Made by a program: the position numbers and the translations under genes. A DNA stretch of 26,355 bases from Syntrophomonadaceae bacterium (GTDB lineage: Bacteria; Bacillota; Syntrophomonadia; Syntrophomonadales; Syntrophomonadaceae): assembly GCA_028698695.1 (NCBI GenBank), contig JAQVWB010000004.1, positions 1 to 26,355 of the forward strand, given 5' to 3'. Below are positions 15,372-22,362 of the stretch, piece by piece. The notes under the pieces were generated by a model. That model saw only the letters and a list, made by a program, of their open reading frames with translations. It did not search any database and was not told the DNA's origin. Numbering within the stretch: position 1 is the first letter of the stretch; each line of letters opens with the position of its first letter.

Positions 15372-15737
15372 ATGGAATGGAAAACTTTCTATAAGTTTTC
15401 AGGAGAAGAACAAAATCGCCGGTCCGGTTCACCTCTATTAGGATTGCTTATTGGGCATCTGGTTTATGTTTTTAGAGATATGATTCTGTCCATAATCGGC
15501 ATCTCGTATGTTCCATTTATACAGATTTTGAATAGAGACTTTGATATTCTTTATATTTATTGTCCAACTCAATTAATTGTATTATTAATAACCTATTTTC
15601 TGCGGAAAAAGAGAATTCTCACATCCGGTTTTCCACTAAGGCATTATATATTAGCATTCATCATTGGAAATATAGTATATTCAGTAGGCTTTGCGTGGCT
15701 CTTTTTTTGGTCATTGTCTAAATATGGTTTCTGGTAA
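15372..15737 (+). CDS. Small membrane protein of unknown function
   Basis: The frame can begin at TTG 15348, but ATG 15372 (MEWKTFYKFSGEEQ) is a more likely start, giving 121 residues; the preceding AAAAGG is a weak RBS. A polar N-terminus is followed by three or four hydrophobic segments (about 20-45, 60-76 and 90-115 from the ATG), with basic residues between them (FLRKKR). It is not recognised. A stretch of 148 bp without a clear gene separates it from the HAD protein, so it may be a separate unit. Confidence 0.5.
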   Translation: MEWKTFYKFSGEEQNRRSGSPLLGLLIGHLVYVFRDMILSIIGISYVPFIQILNRDFDILYIYCPTQLIVLLITYFLRKKRILTSGFPLRHYILAFIIGNIVYSVGFAWLFFWSLSKYGFW

Positions 15738-15754
15738 GCGTCACAGTCCGTACT

Positions 15755-15785
15755 GGGGACACGAGGAGACAGGTTCCTTGTCCCC
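15755..15785. repeat. REP-like GGGGACA...TGTCCCC hairpin
   Basis: GGGGACA (15755-15761) pairs with TGTCCCC (15779-15785), and AGGA/TCCT extend the stem inside after a 2-nt bulge. The phrase ggggacacg...acaggttccttgtcccc resembles short GC-rich palindromes scattered through genomes of anaerobic Firmicutes and often linked to REP-associated tyrosine (IS200-like) transposases. It stands out against AT-rich surroundings. Only one copy is seen in this window. Confidence 0.5.
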
Positions 15786-15874
15786 CGGTCAACCTAATCT
15801 ATGATAATTGGGAAATTAGCGCATGGCAGGTCTATATCCTGAGTAACCCGCCTGATTGCCTGGTATTATGAACC

Positions 15875-15908
15875 CGACTTTATCTGTTTTCATAAATAGA
15901 TAAAGTCG
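15875..15908. terminator. Terminator-like hairpin upstream of hdr operon
   Basis: CGACTTTATCT (15875-15885) and AGATAAAGTCG (15898-15908) form a perfect 11-bp stem with a 12-nt loop, followed only by TTTGTATTC. The U-tract is weak, so it may be a moderate terminator isolating the operon from upstream genes. Confidence 0.5.
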
Positions 15909-16002
15909 TTTGTATTCAGGTACTTGTATTTCATGAATAATTAGCTGCAATATTGTGAGCACAAATAGTAATAATGGATACACATTAACAGAAATTTAAC
16001 AT

Positions 16003-16028
16003 AATGTGAGTCACATTTGTATTATAAT
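16003..16028 (+). promoter_or_regulatory. TGTGA-TCACA palindrome and -10 box of the hdr-flox operon
   Basis: AATGTGA-G-TCACATT (16003-16017) is a perfect 7-bp-arm palindrome with one central base. A consensus TATAAT follows at 16023-16028 and no good -35 exists at the usual distance, so the palindrome covers the -35 region. The half-site resembles CRP/FNR-family TGTGA, but the spacing is 1 bp instead of 6, so a canonical CRP site is not implied. A dimeric activator or repressor site is likely. This is the best promoter candidate for the downstream operon. Confidence 0.55.
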
Positions 16029-16224
16029 ATTTAGCATACCTGAATTAAGGTACGCGTAATAAGCGTTGGCTGTTGATTATAACCATTGCAAATATTACCC
16101 GTTTCTTTTATTATGAGCAAGGGAATAAATAGTCGAAATATATACTTGAATCTACTGCCAATGCCTCTTAAAGGTTGTAAATATACAAAATAATTTTTCG
16201 TTTATAGAAAGGGGAGCAAGGAAA

Positions 16225-16794
16225 GTGGGAAATGCTGTTACCCTTATACCTGCCCGGGAACAGGACCGACAGCTCATCAGTAAAGTTGAAAAGGAAGCTG
16301 GTACCAGTATTAATCTGTGTTATCAGTGTGGGAAATGTACGGCAGGATGTCCGGCAGCTTTTGCTATGGATTACCCCCCCAGACAAATAATCCGTCTGCT
16401 GCAGCTTAACCTCGTAGATCAGGCTCTGGAAGCCGGCAGTATATGGATATGCGCCAGCTGTGAAACCTGTTCAGCCCGTTGTCCGCGTGGAGTTGACATT
16501 GCAGCATTAATGGATGCCATGAGAAGAGAAGCTTTGCAGCAGGGAAAGATTACTGATAAAAAGGTAGCCGCTTTTAATAAAGCATTTCTTAATGGAGTCA
16601 AAAATTTCGGCAAGGCCTATGAAGCCGGTTTGTTAATGCAATACAACCTTACTACCGGACAGCTGTTAAAAGATGCCGGGTTAGGTTTGCCGATGATGAA
16701 GCGCGGAAAAGTCAGTATGCTGCCTCATTCTATTAAAGGCAAAGACGAAATTAAGAAAATATTTGACCGTGCCGAACAGCTGGGAGGTGAATAA
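16225..16794 (+). CDS. hdrC: Heterodisulfide reductase subunit C-like iron-sulfur protein
   Basis: A 189-residue soluble ferredoxin-like subunit that starts at GTG 16225 (RBS GGGGAG at 16211-16216). It carries two [4Fe-4S] motifs of the HdrC type: C32-C35-C38-C42P and C76-C79-C82-C86P. They sit in CYQCGKCTAGCP and CASCETCSARCP, the latter followed by the characteristic RGVDIAALMDAMR. In the known complexes HdrC passes electrons from HdrA to the catalytic HdrB. The gene opens the operon and its stop abuts the next start (TAA then ATG), so it is translationally coupled with hdrB. There is no membrane anchor, unlike HdrE-linked or DsrMK forms. Identification is strong; the physiological disulfide partner is unknown. 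Confidence 0.93.
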   Translation: MGNAVTLIPAREQDRQLISKVEKEAGTSINLCYQCGKCTAGCPAAFAMDYPPRQIIRLLQLNLVDQALEAGSIWICASCETCSARCPRGVDIAALMDAMRREALQQGKITDKKVAAFNKAFLNGVKNFGKAYEAGLLMQYNLTTGQLLKDAGLGLPMMKRGKVSMLPHSIKGKDEIKKIFDRAEQLGGE

Positions 16795-17973
16795 ATGAAA
16801 GAGTTTGCTTATTATCCCGGCTGTTCATTGGACAGCAGTGCTATTGAATATGGCATGTCCATGGAAAGGACTGCAGATATATTGGGAATTAAGCTGGTGG
16901 AACTGGAGGATTGGAGTTGTTGTGGTGCAACTTCCGGTCATAATACCGATCATCTTTTATCTCTGGCACTACCCGCCCGTAATCTGGCTATAGCGGAAAA
17001 AATGGGGTTGAATGTTCTGGCTCCCTGTGCTGCGTGTTACAGCCGGCACCGGGCTGCTGAACATGCCATACGCAGCAGTAAATCAATGGGTGACAAGATA
17101 AGAGAGGTTATAGATATGGATGTACAGGGAACAGTTGAAACCCTGTCAATCCTTGATGTTCTGGCTAACGACATTGGCCCTGACCAGATTAGTCAAAAGG
17201 TTACCAAACCTTTAACCGGAATGAAAGCTGCCTGCTATTATGGTTGTCTGCTGGTCAGACCGGTTGAGATTACCGGCTTCGATGATCCTGAAGATCCTCA
17301 GAGCATGGATAAAATCGTTAAAGCTACCGGAGCCACACCAATTGACTGGTCTTATAAAACTGAATGCTGCGGTGCTGCGCTGGTAACTTCACGACCGGAT
17401 GTTGGTAATCGCATGCTTTATAATGTTTTGCGCAATGCGCAGGAATCAGGGGCGGACTGTATTGTTACTGCCTGCCCGTTATGCGGGCTCAACCTGGATA
17501 TGCGTCAGGCGGCAGTTGAAAAAGAATTCAAGACCAAATTCAACTTACCCGTATTTTATGTCACTGAACTGATAGCGTTAGCCTGTGGAGATACTCCCAA
17601 ACAGGCAGGTTCTGATCGACATTTTGTAGATACTTTAAAATATTTAAGCCAAATTGAAGTTAATAGAGTGCGGGCAGCCAGTGAAAAGGCTGAGCAGAAG
17701 GCAGAGGCGACTGAATCTGAAACTGAGGCGCCTGATCCGGAAGCTACGCAGAAAAAAATTGATGCCATGCTGAAAGGTTGGCAAAAGAACCCGGCGAAAA
17801 TGGCAGCCCGTTTAATTGAGGATGAAGAAAGAGCTGCTGTTTTGGTTGAAGTGATGACTGGTGATAAGAAAAAAATGACCAGATTGGCAGAACTTATGGT
17901 TACTGATGCAGATAAAGCGGTTAAAGCTGCCGAGGCTTTTATAACTGCTGAATTAAAGAAGAAGCAGGCATAA
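16795..17973 (+). CDS. hdrB: Heterodisulfide reductase subunit B-like, with a C-terminal extension
   Basis: A 392-residue protein with two CCG domains that bind the non-cubane clusters of HdrB. Domain 1 uses C10, C42-C43, C78 and C81 (YYPGC, WSCCGAT, APCAAC). Domain 2 uses C147/C151, C191-C192, C227 and C230 (ACYYGC, TECCGA, ACPLC). HdrB is the site where a disulfide is reduced (CoM-S-S-CoB in methanogens; in bacteria a different partner, such as DsrC-like protein or an unknown thiol). Typical HdrB is about 290-300 residues. Here about 95 extra residues follow: an acidic Glu/Ala/Thr linker (about 295-315) and a Lys/Ala/Met-rich helical tail ending KKKQA. The tail may hold a partner or another subunit. 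It lies between hdrC and hdrA. Confidence 0.93.
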   Translation: MKEFAYYPGCSLDSSAIEYGMSMERTADILGIKLVELEDWSCCGATSGHNTDHLLSLALPARNLAIAEKMGLNVLAPCAACYSRHRAAEHAIRSSKSMGDKIREVIDMDVQGTVETLSILDVLANDIGPDQISQKVTKPLTGMKAACYYGCLLVRPVEITGFDDPEDPQSMDKIVKATGATPIDWSYKTECCGAALVTSRPDVGNRMLYNVLRNAQESGADCIVTACPLCGLNLDMRQAAVEKEFKTKFNLPVFYVTELIALACGDTPKQAGSDRHFVDTLKYLSQIEVNRVRAASEKAEQKAEATESETEAPDPEATQKKIDAMLKGWQKNPAKMAARLIEDEERAAVLVEVMTGDKKKMTRLAELMVTDADKAVKAAEAFITAELKKKQA

Positions 17974-18020
17974 GCATATAAACGGTAATAAAAAGGGGTT
18001 TTACGAGGAGGGAAAAAGGC

Positions 18021-20006
18021 ATGAAAAAACGGGTAGGGGTATTTGTCTGCGATTGTGGTACTAATATTGCTTCCGTAGTTGATACCGGGAAAGTAGCTGA
18101 GTATGCGTCAACGCTGCCAGGAGTAGTATATGCTACAACTTATAAATATATGTGTTCTGACCCTGGTCAGGAACTGGTTAGAAACTCAATTCAGGAACAC
18201 CAGCTGGAGCAGTTGGTGATAGCCTCCTGTTCGCCGCGCATGCATGAGAAGACATTCCGCAAAGCAGCGGAAGCCGGCGGATTAAACGGCTATATGTTTG
18301 AAATGGTTAATATTAGAGAACAGAATTCATGGGTACATCCCGACCGGGAGGAGGCTACCAGAAAAGCTCAGGATCTGGTGCGTATGGGTGTAAGCAAGGT
18401 GTTACGCAATAAACCCTTGCAAGTTGCCACGGTCCCGATCAGAAAAAAAGCCATGGTAATCGGGGGCGGTATTGCCGGTATGCAGGCAGCCCTGGATATT
18501 GCTGAGGCTGGTCACCAGGTGGTTCTGGTAGAAAGAGAGGCAACCATAGGCGGGAAGATGACCCAGTTGGACAAAACCTTTCCTACTATGGACTGCGCAG
18601 CCTGAATAGGCACCCCCAAGATGGTTGCTGTGGCGCAGCACCCTAACATTGAACTGAGAACTCTGGCAGAGGTAGTAAAAGTATCTGGATATATTGGTAA
18701 TTTTGATGTAACCATAAAACAAAAAGCCAAATATGTAGATTGGGATTTATGCACCGGTTGCGGCACTTGCTGGGAGAAATGCCCCAGTAAAAAAATCAGG
18801 AACGAATATGATTTAGGGATAGGTTTAAGAACGGCTATTCATAAAGTGTTTCCGCAGGCAGTACCTGGAAAACCGTATATAGATGCCGCCAATTGTACCA
18901 AGTTGACCAAAGGCAAATGCGGTATTTGTGAAAAAGTATGTCCAACTCAGGCGATAAGGTTTGATGATAAAGATGAACTGATTACTGAAGAAGTAGGAGC
19001 CATTGTTATGGCTACCGGTTACGATCTGTTCCATTGGGAAGAAACCTATGGAGAGTATGGATATGGAAAGTATCCTGATGTAGTTTCCAGTCTGTATTTT
19101 GAGCGTCTGGTAAGCGCCGGTGGACCTACCGGTGGTAAAATAGTTCGACCCTCGGATGGCAAAGAACCTAGAAGCGTTGCTTTCATTAAATGCGTCGGCT
19201 CGCGTGATGATACCAAGGGTAAGAGTTATTGTTCACGGGCTTGCTGTATGTATACTGCCAAGCATGCTTATCAGGTTAAGGATAAAATAGCTGACAGTGA
19301 GGCTTATGTCTTTTATATGGATGTTCGTACTGCTGGTAAAAATTATGAAGAGTTCTATCAGCGTTCATTAAATTCCGGAGCCAGATATATTCGTGGTCGG
19401 GTCAGCAAGATTTATCCACGCGGTGATCGTCTGGTATTAAAGTCTGAAGATACCCTGCTGGGTATGCCTATAGAAGTTGAAGCTGATATGGTGGTGCTGG
19501 CGACTGCCATGGTCCCCTCTGAAGGAGCTGCCGAACTGGCTAAAACCATTGGATTTTCAACTGATAAGGATGGATTTTTTCAGGAAGCTCATCCCAAACT
19601 GCAACCGGTGGAAACTTTTTCAGCGGGAGTTTATTTGGCCGGTGCCTGTCAGGGGCCCAAGGATATACCTGACACGGTAGCCCAGGCAAGTGCTGCTGCT
19701 GTCAAGGTTTGCGGCCTATTCTCGAAGACAGAACTGGCTACTGAACCAATGATTGTAGAAATAGATTCTGATAAATGTTCCGGTTGTGGATTCTGTGTTC
19801 CTATATGTCCATACAATGCCTTGTCCCTGGCAGATTTATCTTATAGAGGACATCACGGAACAGCAACAAGAGAAATAGCTGAGGTCAACCCCAGTCTATG
19901 TCAGGGATGCGGAGCCTGTATCCCCGCCTGTCGTACTCTGGCATTGAGTTTAAAGGGCTATTCAAATGAACAACTGGTAGCGGAGGTGGATGCACTGTGT
20001 CTATAG
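18021..20006 (+). CDS. hdrA: HdrA, electron-bifurcating flavin subunit; selenoprotein (UGA 18603-18605 = Sec195)
   Basis: Read through one in-frame UGA the gene encodes 661 residues. Before the UGA there is the HdrA N-terminal domain (VFVCDCGTN with C10/C12; C45; C70) and the FAD Rossmann VIGGGIAGMQAALDIAEAGH (147-166). Then TFPTMDCAA-U195-IGTPKM, where relatives have DCAAC-x-x-TPKM. After it come the inserted ferredoxin (C244/247/250/254; C292/300/303/307), the HdrA cluster site (C391, C404, C408-C409), the rest of the FAD domain, and a C-terminal 2x[4Fe-4S] ferredoxin (C586/589/592/596; C627/630/633/637). HdrA FAD splits electron pairs between ferredoxin and HdrB. Uninterrupted homology on both sides, a SECIS-like hairpin at 18623-18642, and Sec known at HdrA in Methanococcus all argue against a nonsense mutation. 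Conventional calling would split it into 194-aa and 461-aa pieces. RBS GAGGAGGG; 10-bp overlap with the next gene. Confidence 0.93.
18623..18642 (+). promoter_or_regulatory. SECIS element of hdrA
   Basis: GG-U-UGCUG-uggcg-CAGCA-CC: a 5-bp upper stem and 2-bp lower stem, separated by one bulged U, with a G-containing apical loop beginning 26 nt after the UGA. The GGUUGC...GCACC frame with bulged U is the same layout as the E. coli fdhF SECIS recognised by SelB. It lies inside the coding sequence, as bacterial SECIS elements must. Confidence 0.82.
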
Positions 20007-20428
20007 ATAATAACTCCTGGAATCCTAAAATAATTGTATTTGCGTGTAACTGGTGCACTTATGCTGCAGCCGATTTAGCTGGGTTAAATCATCTGCAGTA
20101 TCCGGCAGATGTTCGTATCATCAGAACCCCCTGCTCGGGACGCATGGATCCCATGCTGGTTTTACGGGCCTTTAACCGGGGAGCTGATGGGGTATTGTTG
20201 TCGGGATGACATCCAGGTGAATGTCACTATGGTAGTGGCAATTATTATAACCGGCGTCGTCATACGACCATGAAAATTTTGATGGAATATATGGGTATGG
20301 AACCCGAACGATACCAGACTGCCTGGATTTCCGGTGCGGAAGGCATAAAATTTCAGGAAACCATGCAGAAGCTGGTAGATGATGTTAAACAGCTGGGGCC
20401 AAATAGCCATTTAAGGGAGGCGAAGTAG
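19997..20428 (+). CDS. floxD: FloxD/MvhD-type [2Fe-2S] subunit; selenoprotein (UGA 20207-20209 = Sec71)
   Basis: With the in-frame UGA read as Sec the product is 143 residues. The N-terminal half has VFACNWCTY (C17, C20), RTPCSGRMDP (C46) and GVLLSG-U71. After the UGA the family text continues as HPGECHYGSGNYYNRRRH (C76), ending in a helical tail to TAG 20426-20428. MvhD proteins have GCHPGxCHY here, so Sec replaces a conserved Cys of the [2Fe-2S] domain. MvhD/FloxD links the electron-donating module (hydrogenase or FloxABC) to HdrA. Methanococcal VhuD, the homologue, is a known selenoprotein. A hairpin at 20222-20240 is a good SECIS candidate. The start GTG 19997 overlaps hdrA by 10 bp, and the TAG stop abuts the floxC ATG at 20429. 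Without Sec the protein would be cut to 70 residues. Confidence 0.93.
20222..20240 (+). promoter_or_regulatory. SECIS element of floxD/mvhD
   Basis: UGUCACUA (20222-20229) pairs with UAGUGGCA (20233-20240), with one G-U pair; the minimal loop is UGG, or a larger GGU-containing loop if the top pairs open. The loop begins about 21 nt after the UGA, in the range used by bacterial SelB. There is no obvious bulged U, so it is less canonical than the hdrA element. Confidence 0.7.
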
Positions 20429-21331
20429 ATGAACTATACGGAACAAATTCGCGAAATTGCTTCCCGCCTGTTGGAAAGCGGACAGGTTGATATGGTTATG
20501 GCCTGGGAAAAAGGGGCTTTTGATTACCAGAGTCTGCCTTATGTAGCTCGTTCCCGTGAAGATATTGATAAGATAATATTTGATGATTATTCAGTTCATA
20601 ATCTATCTACATCACTGCTTCGCTATCGTGACAGTAATGAGAAGATTGCGATTGTGGTTAAGGGATGTGATTCCCGCGGTCTTATCCGCTTGCTGGAAGA
20701 TAATCAGATAAGCCGTGACCGTTTATATATAATTGGAATTTGCTGTTCAGGAGTATTGGATCCTCTGCAGGCCATGATAAACAACTCCGGCTTTAGTCGG
20801 GCCAAAGAAACACCGGGTCCGGCTGCCAAATGTGCCACTTGCATTCAACCTAATCCGGTAATTTATGATGAATTAATTGGAGAACCTCAGGAGGCCAGGA
20901 ATCCGGGCGAGCGTTTTGAAGAGGTAAATGAAATAGAGAATATGACCGTTCAGGAACGCCGTGAGTTTTTTGAAGATATTTTTTCACGCTGTATTCGCTG
21001 TTATGCCTGTCGTCAGGCCTGTGTTGCCTGTGATTGCAGAACTTGTATTTTTGAAGAAACCAGACCGCAATGGGTTGGCAGAGAGACCAGTATAAGCGAT
21101 AATATGATGTATCATATGGTTAGATCCATGCATATGGCGGGAAGATGTATTGATTGCGGGGAGTGTGAAAGAGTTTGCCCGATGGGAATTCCTTTGATGC
21201 TGATAAACCGGAAGCTCATTAAAGAAGTTGACCGCTTGTATGGACCATATGAAGCGGGTATGGTATATGTTGAAGGACAAAAGCCACCTTTCAGTGTTTA
21301 TGATGAAAAGGATCCGGATGATTTTATATAA
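20429..21331 (+). CDS. floxC: FloxC-type iron-sulfur subunit of the Flox-Hdr complex
   Basis: A 300-residue protein. Residues 1-130 form a domain like that of the coenzyme F420 hydrogenase/dehydrogenase beta family and related hydrogenase-linked subunits (GAFDYQSLPYVARSREDIDKI; IAIVVKGCDSRGLIRLLE). Then come a CATC pair (C135/C138) and a ferredoxin domain with C188/C191/C194/C198 in CIRCYACRQACVACDC, further Cys, and C240/C243/C246/C250P in CIDCGECERVCP. It probably wires FloxA/B to FloxD and HdrA. It starts immediately after the floxD stop and ends 14 bp before floxB. The Flox name rests on gene order (hdrCBA-floxDCBA-like) and domain match; some databases would call it '4Fe-4S dicluster' or 'hydrogenase iron-sulfur subunit'. 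Confidence 0.85.
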   Translation: MNYTEQIREIASRLLESGQVDMVMAWEKGAFDYQSLPYVARSREDIDKIIFDDYSVHNLSTSLLRYRDSNEKIAIVVKGCDSRGLIRLLEDNQISRDRLYIIGICCSGVLDPLQAMINNSGFSRAKETPGPAAKCATCIQPNPVIYDELIGEPQEARNPGERFEEVNEIENMTVQERREFFEDIFSRCIRCYACRQACVACDCRTCIFEETRPQWVGRETSISDNMMYHMVRSMHMAGRCIDCGECERVCPMGIPLMLINRKLIKEVDRLYGPYEAGMVYVEGQKPPFSVYDEKDPDDFI

Positions 21332-21345
21332 AGAGGGTGTTATAA

Positions 21346-22362
21346 GTGAAATTTTTTAAGAAGGGTCAAATTGAAAAAATAGTTGAGCGGTTGGCTGAAA
21401 AGGCTGATGTATTTGTTCCTATGCTAAGGGGACAGCAATCAGGTTTTTTCTCCTGGAAATCATACGATGAGAATTACGATGATATTATTTTTGATTTATT
21501 AAATGTCTATTCTCCTCCAAAAAATATTATTTTGCCGCAAACAGAAAAAATGTACAGTTTTGACCAGCAGGGGCAGGAGACCATAATAAAGCCGGAAGAG
21601 ATACCGGTTGAGCCGAAAGTAATATTCGGAATTCGTTCCTGCGACGTAAAAGCTATTGAGTATATGGATGAGGTGTTCCTTACCCGTACTTTTGTAGATG
21701 AGTATTATAAAGCTCGCCGTGACCAGGTTGCGATAGTTGCCAACGCCTGCTATAATCCCGGAACTAATTGTTTTTGCAAGTCCATGGGGGTGGACCATCT
21801 GAATCCGGAAGCGGCGGATGTTATTTTAAGAGAAGTCGAAAACGGTTATGTTTGGGAGTCAAAAACCGATAAAGGAGATATTCTTACCAAACAGGTAGAG
21901 GACTTGTTGGAAGACCAGGAAGTAGAACTATATCAGCCTAATCGGTTTGTTCGTAAAGTTAATTATGACGGAGTGGCTGAAAAACTCAAGGACTTATTTG
22001 ACCATCCAATGTGGGAAAGATACTCTGATCCCTGCCAGACTTGTGGTATATGCACTTACATGTGCCCTACCTGTTACTGTTTTGATGTACAGGTCAAAAA
22101 TTGGGGTGATGAAGGTTATCGTTTTCGTTGCTGGGATTCCTGCATGTATAGGGAATATACCCTAATGGCGGGCGGACATAATCCGCGGGAGGCAGCCAAA
22201 GAAAGATTCCGTAATCGCTTTTTGCATAAACTGCAGTTTTTTAATGAACGTTATGGTACTCCTTTATGTACCGGTTGCGGCCGCTGTATTGTAACCTGTC
22301 CGGCTGGAGTTGATATTATCAGGATGATTGAATTGATTAAGGAGGCGGAACCCAGTGTCTAA
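21346..22362 (+). CDS. floxB: FloxB-type ferredoxin subunit (AsrA/HydB-like)
   Basis: A 338-residue protein from GTG 21346 (AGAGGG about 8 nt upstream). The N-terminal 220 residues resemble the AsrA / sulfhydrogenase beta-subunit family: LLNVYSPPKNIILPQTEKMYSF, FGIRSCDVKAIEYMDEVF, and a Cys-rich ACYNPGTNCFCKSMG (about 134-148). The C-terminus holds two [4Fe-4S] motifs: C230/C233/C236/C240 in CQTCGICTYMCPTCYC, and C308/C311/C314/C318 in CTGCGRCIVTCPAGVDI. It should take electrons from the FAD/NAD subunit FloxA and pass them to FloxC/D. It overlaps floxA by 8 bp. Homologues also occur in NAD(P)-dependent hydrogenases and sulfite reductases; the hdr context makes Flox the best reading. Confidence 0.87.
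   Translation: MKFFKKGQIEKIVERLAEKADVFVPMLRGQQSGFFSWKSYDENYDDIIFDLLNVYSPPKNIILPQTEKMYSFDQQGQETIIKPEEIPVEPKVIFGIRSCDVKAIEYMDEVFLTRTFVDEYYKARRDQVAIVANACYNPGTNCFCKSMGVDHLNPEAADVILREVENGYVWESKTDKGDILTKQVEDLLEDQEVELYQPNRFVRKVNYDGVAEKLKDLFDHPMWERYSDPCQTCGICTYMCPTCYCFDVQVKNWGDEGYRFRCWDSCMYREYTLMAGGHNPREAAKERFRNRFLHKLQFFNERYGTPLCTGCGRCIVTCPAGVDIIRMIELIKEAEPSV

Larger units (their letters stand above)
15738..16224. other. Spacer and leader before the hdr-flox operon
   Basis: These 487 bp contain no supported gene. From left to right they hold a REP-like hairpin (15755-15785), a perfect hairpin at 15875-15908, and a TGTGA-type palindrome with TATAAT (16003-16028). A leader of about 190 nt then runs from roughly 16035 to the hdrC start, ending in the RBS GGGGAG (16211-16216). 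The leader shows no strong fold or known riboswitch motif by eye. Confidence 0.5.

Noticed and set aside
16003..16017. Canonical CRP or FNR binding site
   Set aside because: The half-sites TGTGA/TCACA match but are separated by 1 bp instead of 6, so it cannot be called CRP/FNR without further evidence.
18603..18605. TGA as an inactivating nonsense mutation in hdrA
   Set aside because: It falls at a cysteine position used for Sec elsewhere, a SECIS-like hairpin follows, and a second gene in the same operon shows the same pattern; downstream sequence is not decayed.
18621..20006. A separate 461-aa HdrA-like gene starting at ATG 18621
   Set aside because: The ATG lies inside the TPKM motif, has no ribosome binding site and would lack the N-terminal FAD-binding half; it is the C-terminal part of the Sec-containing hdrA.
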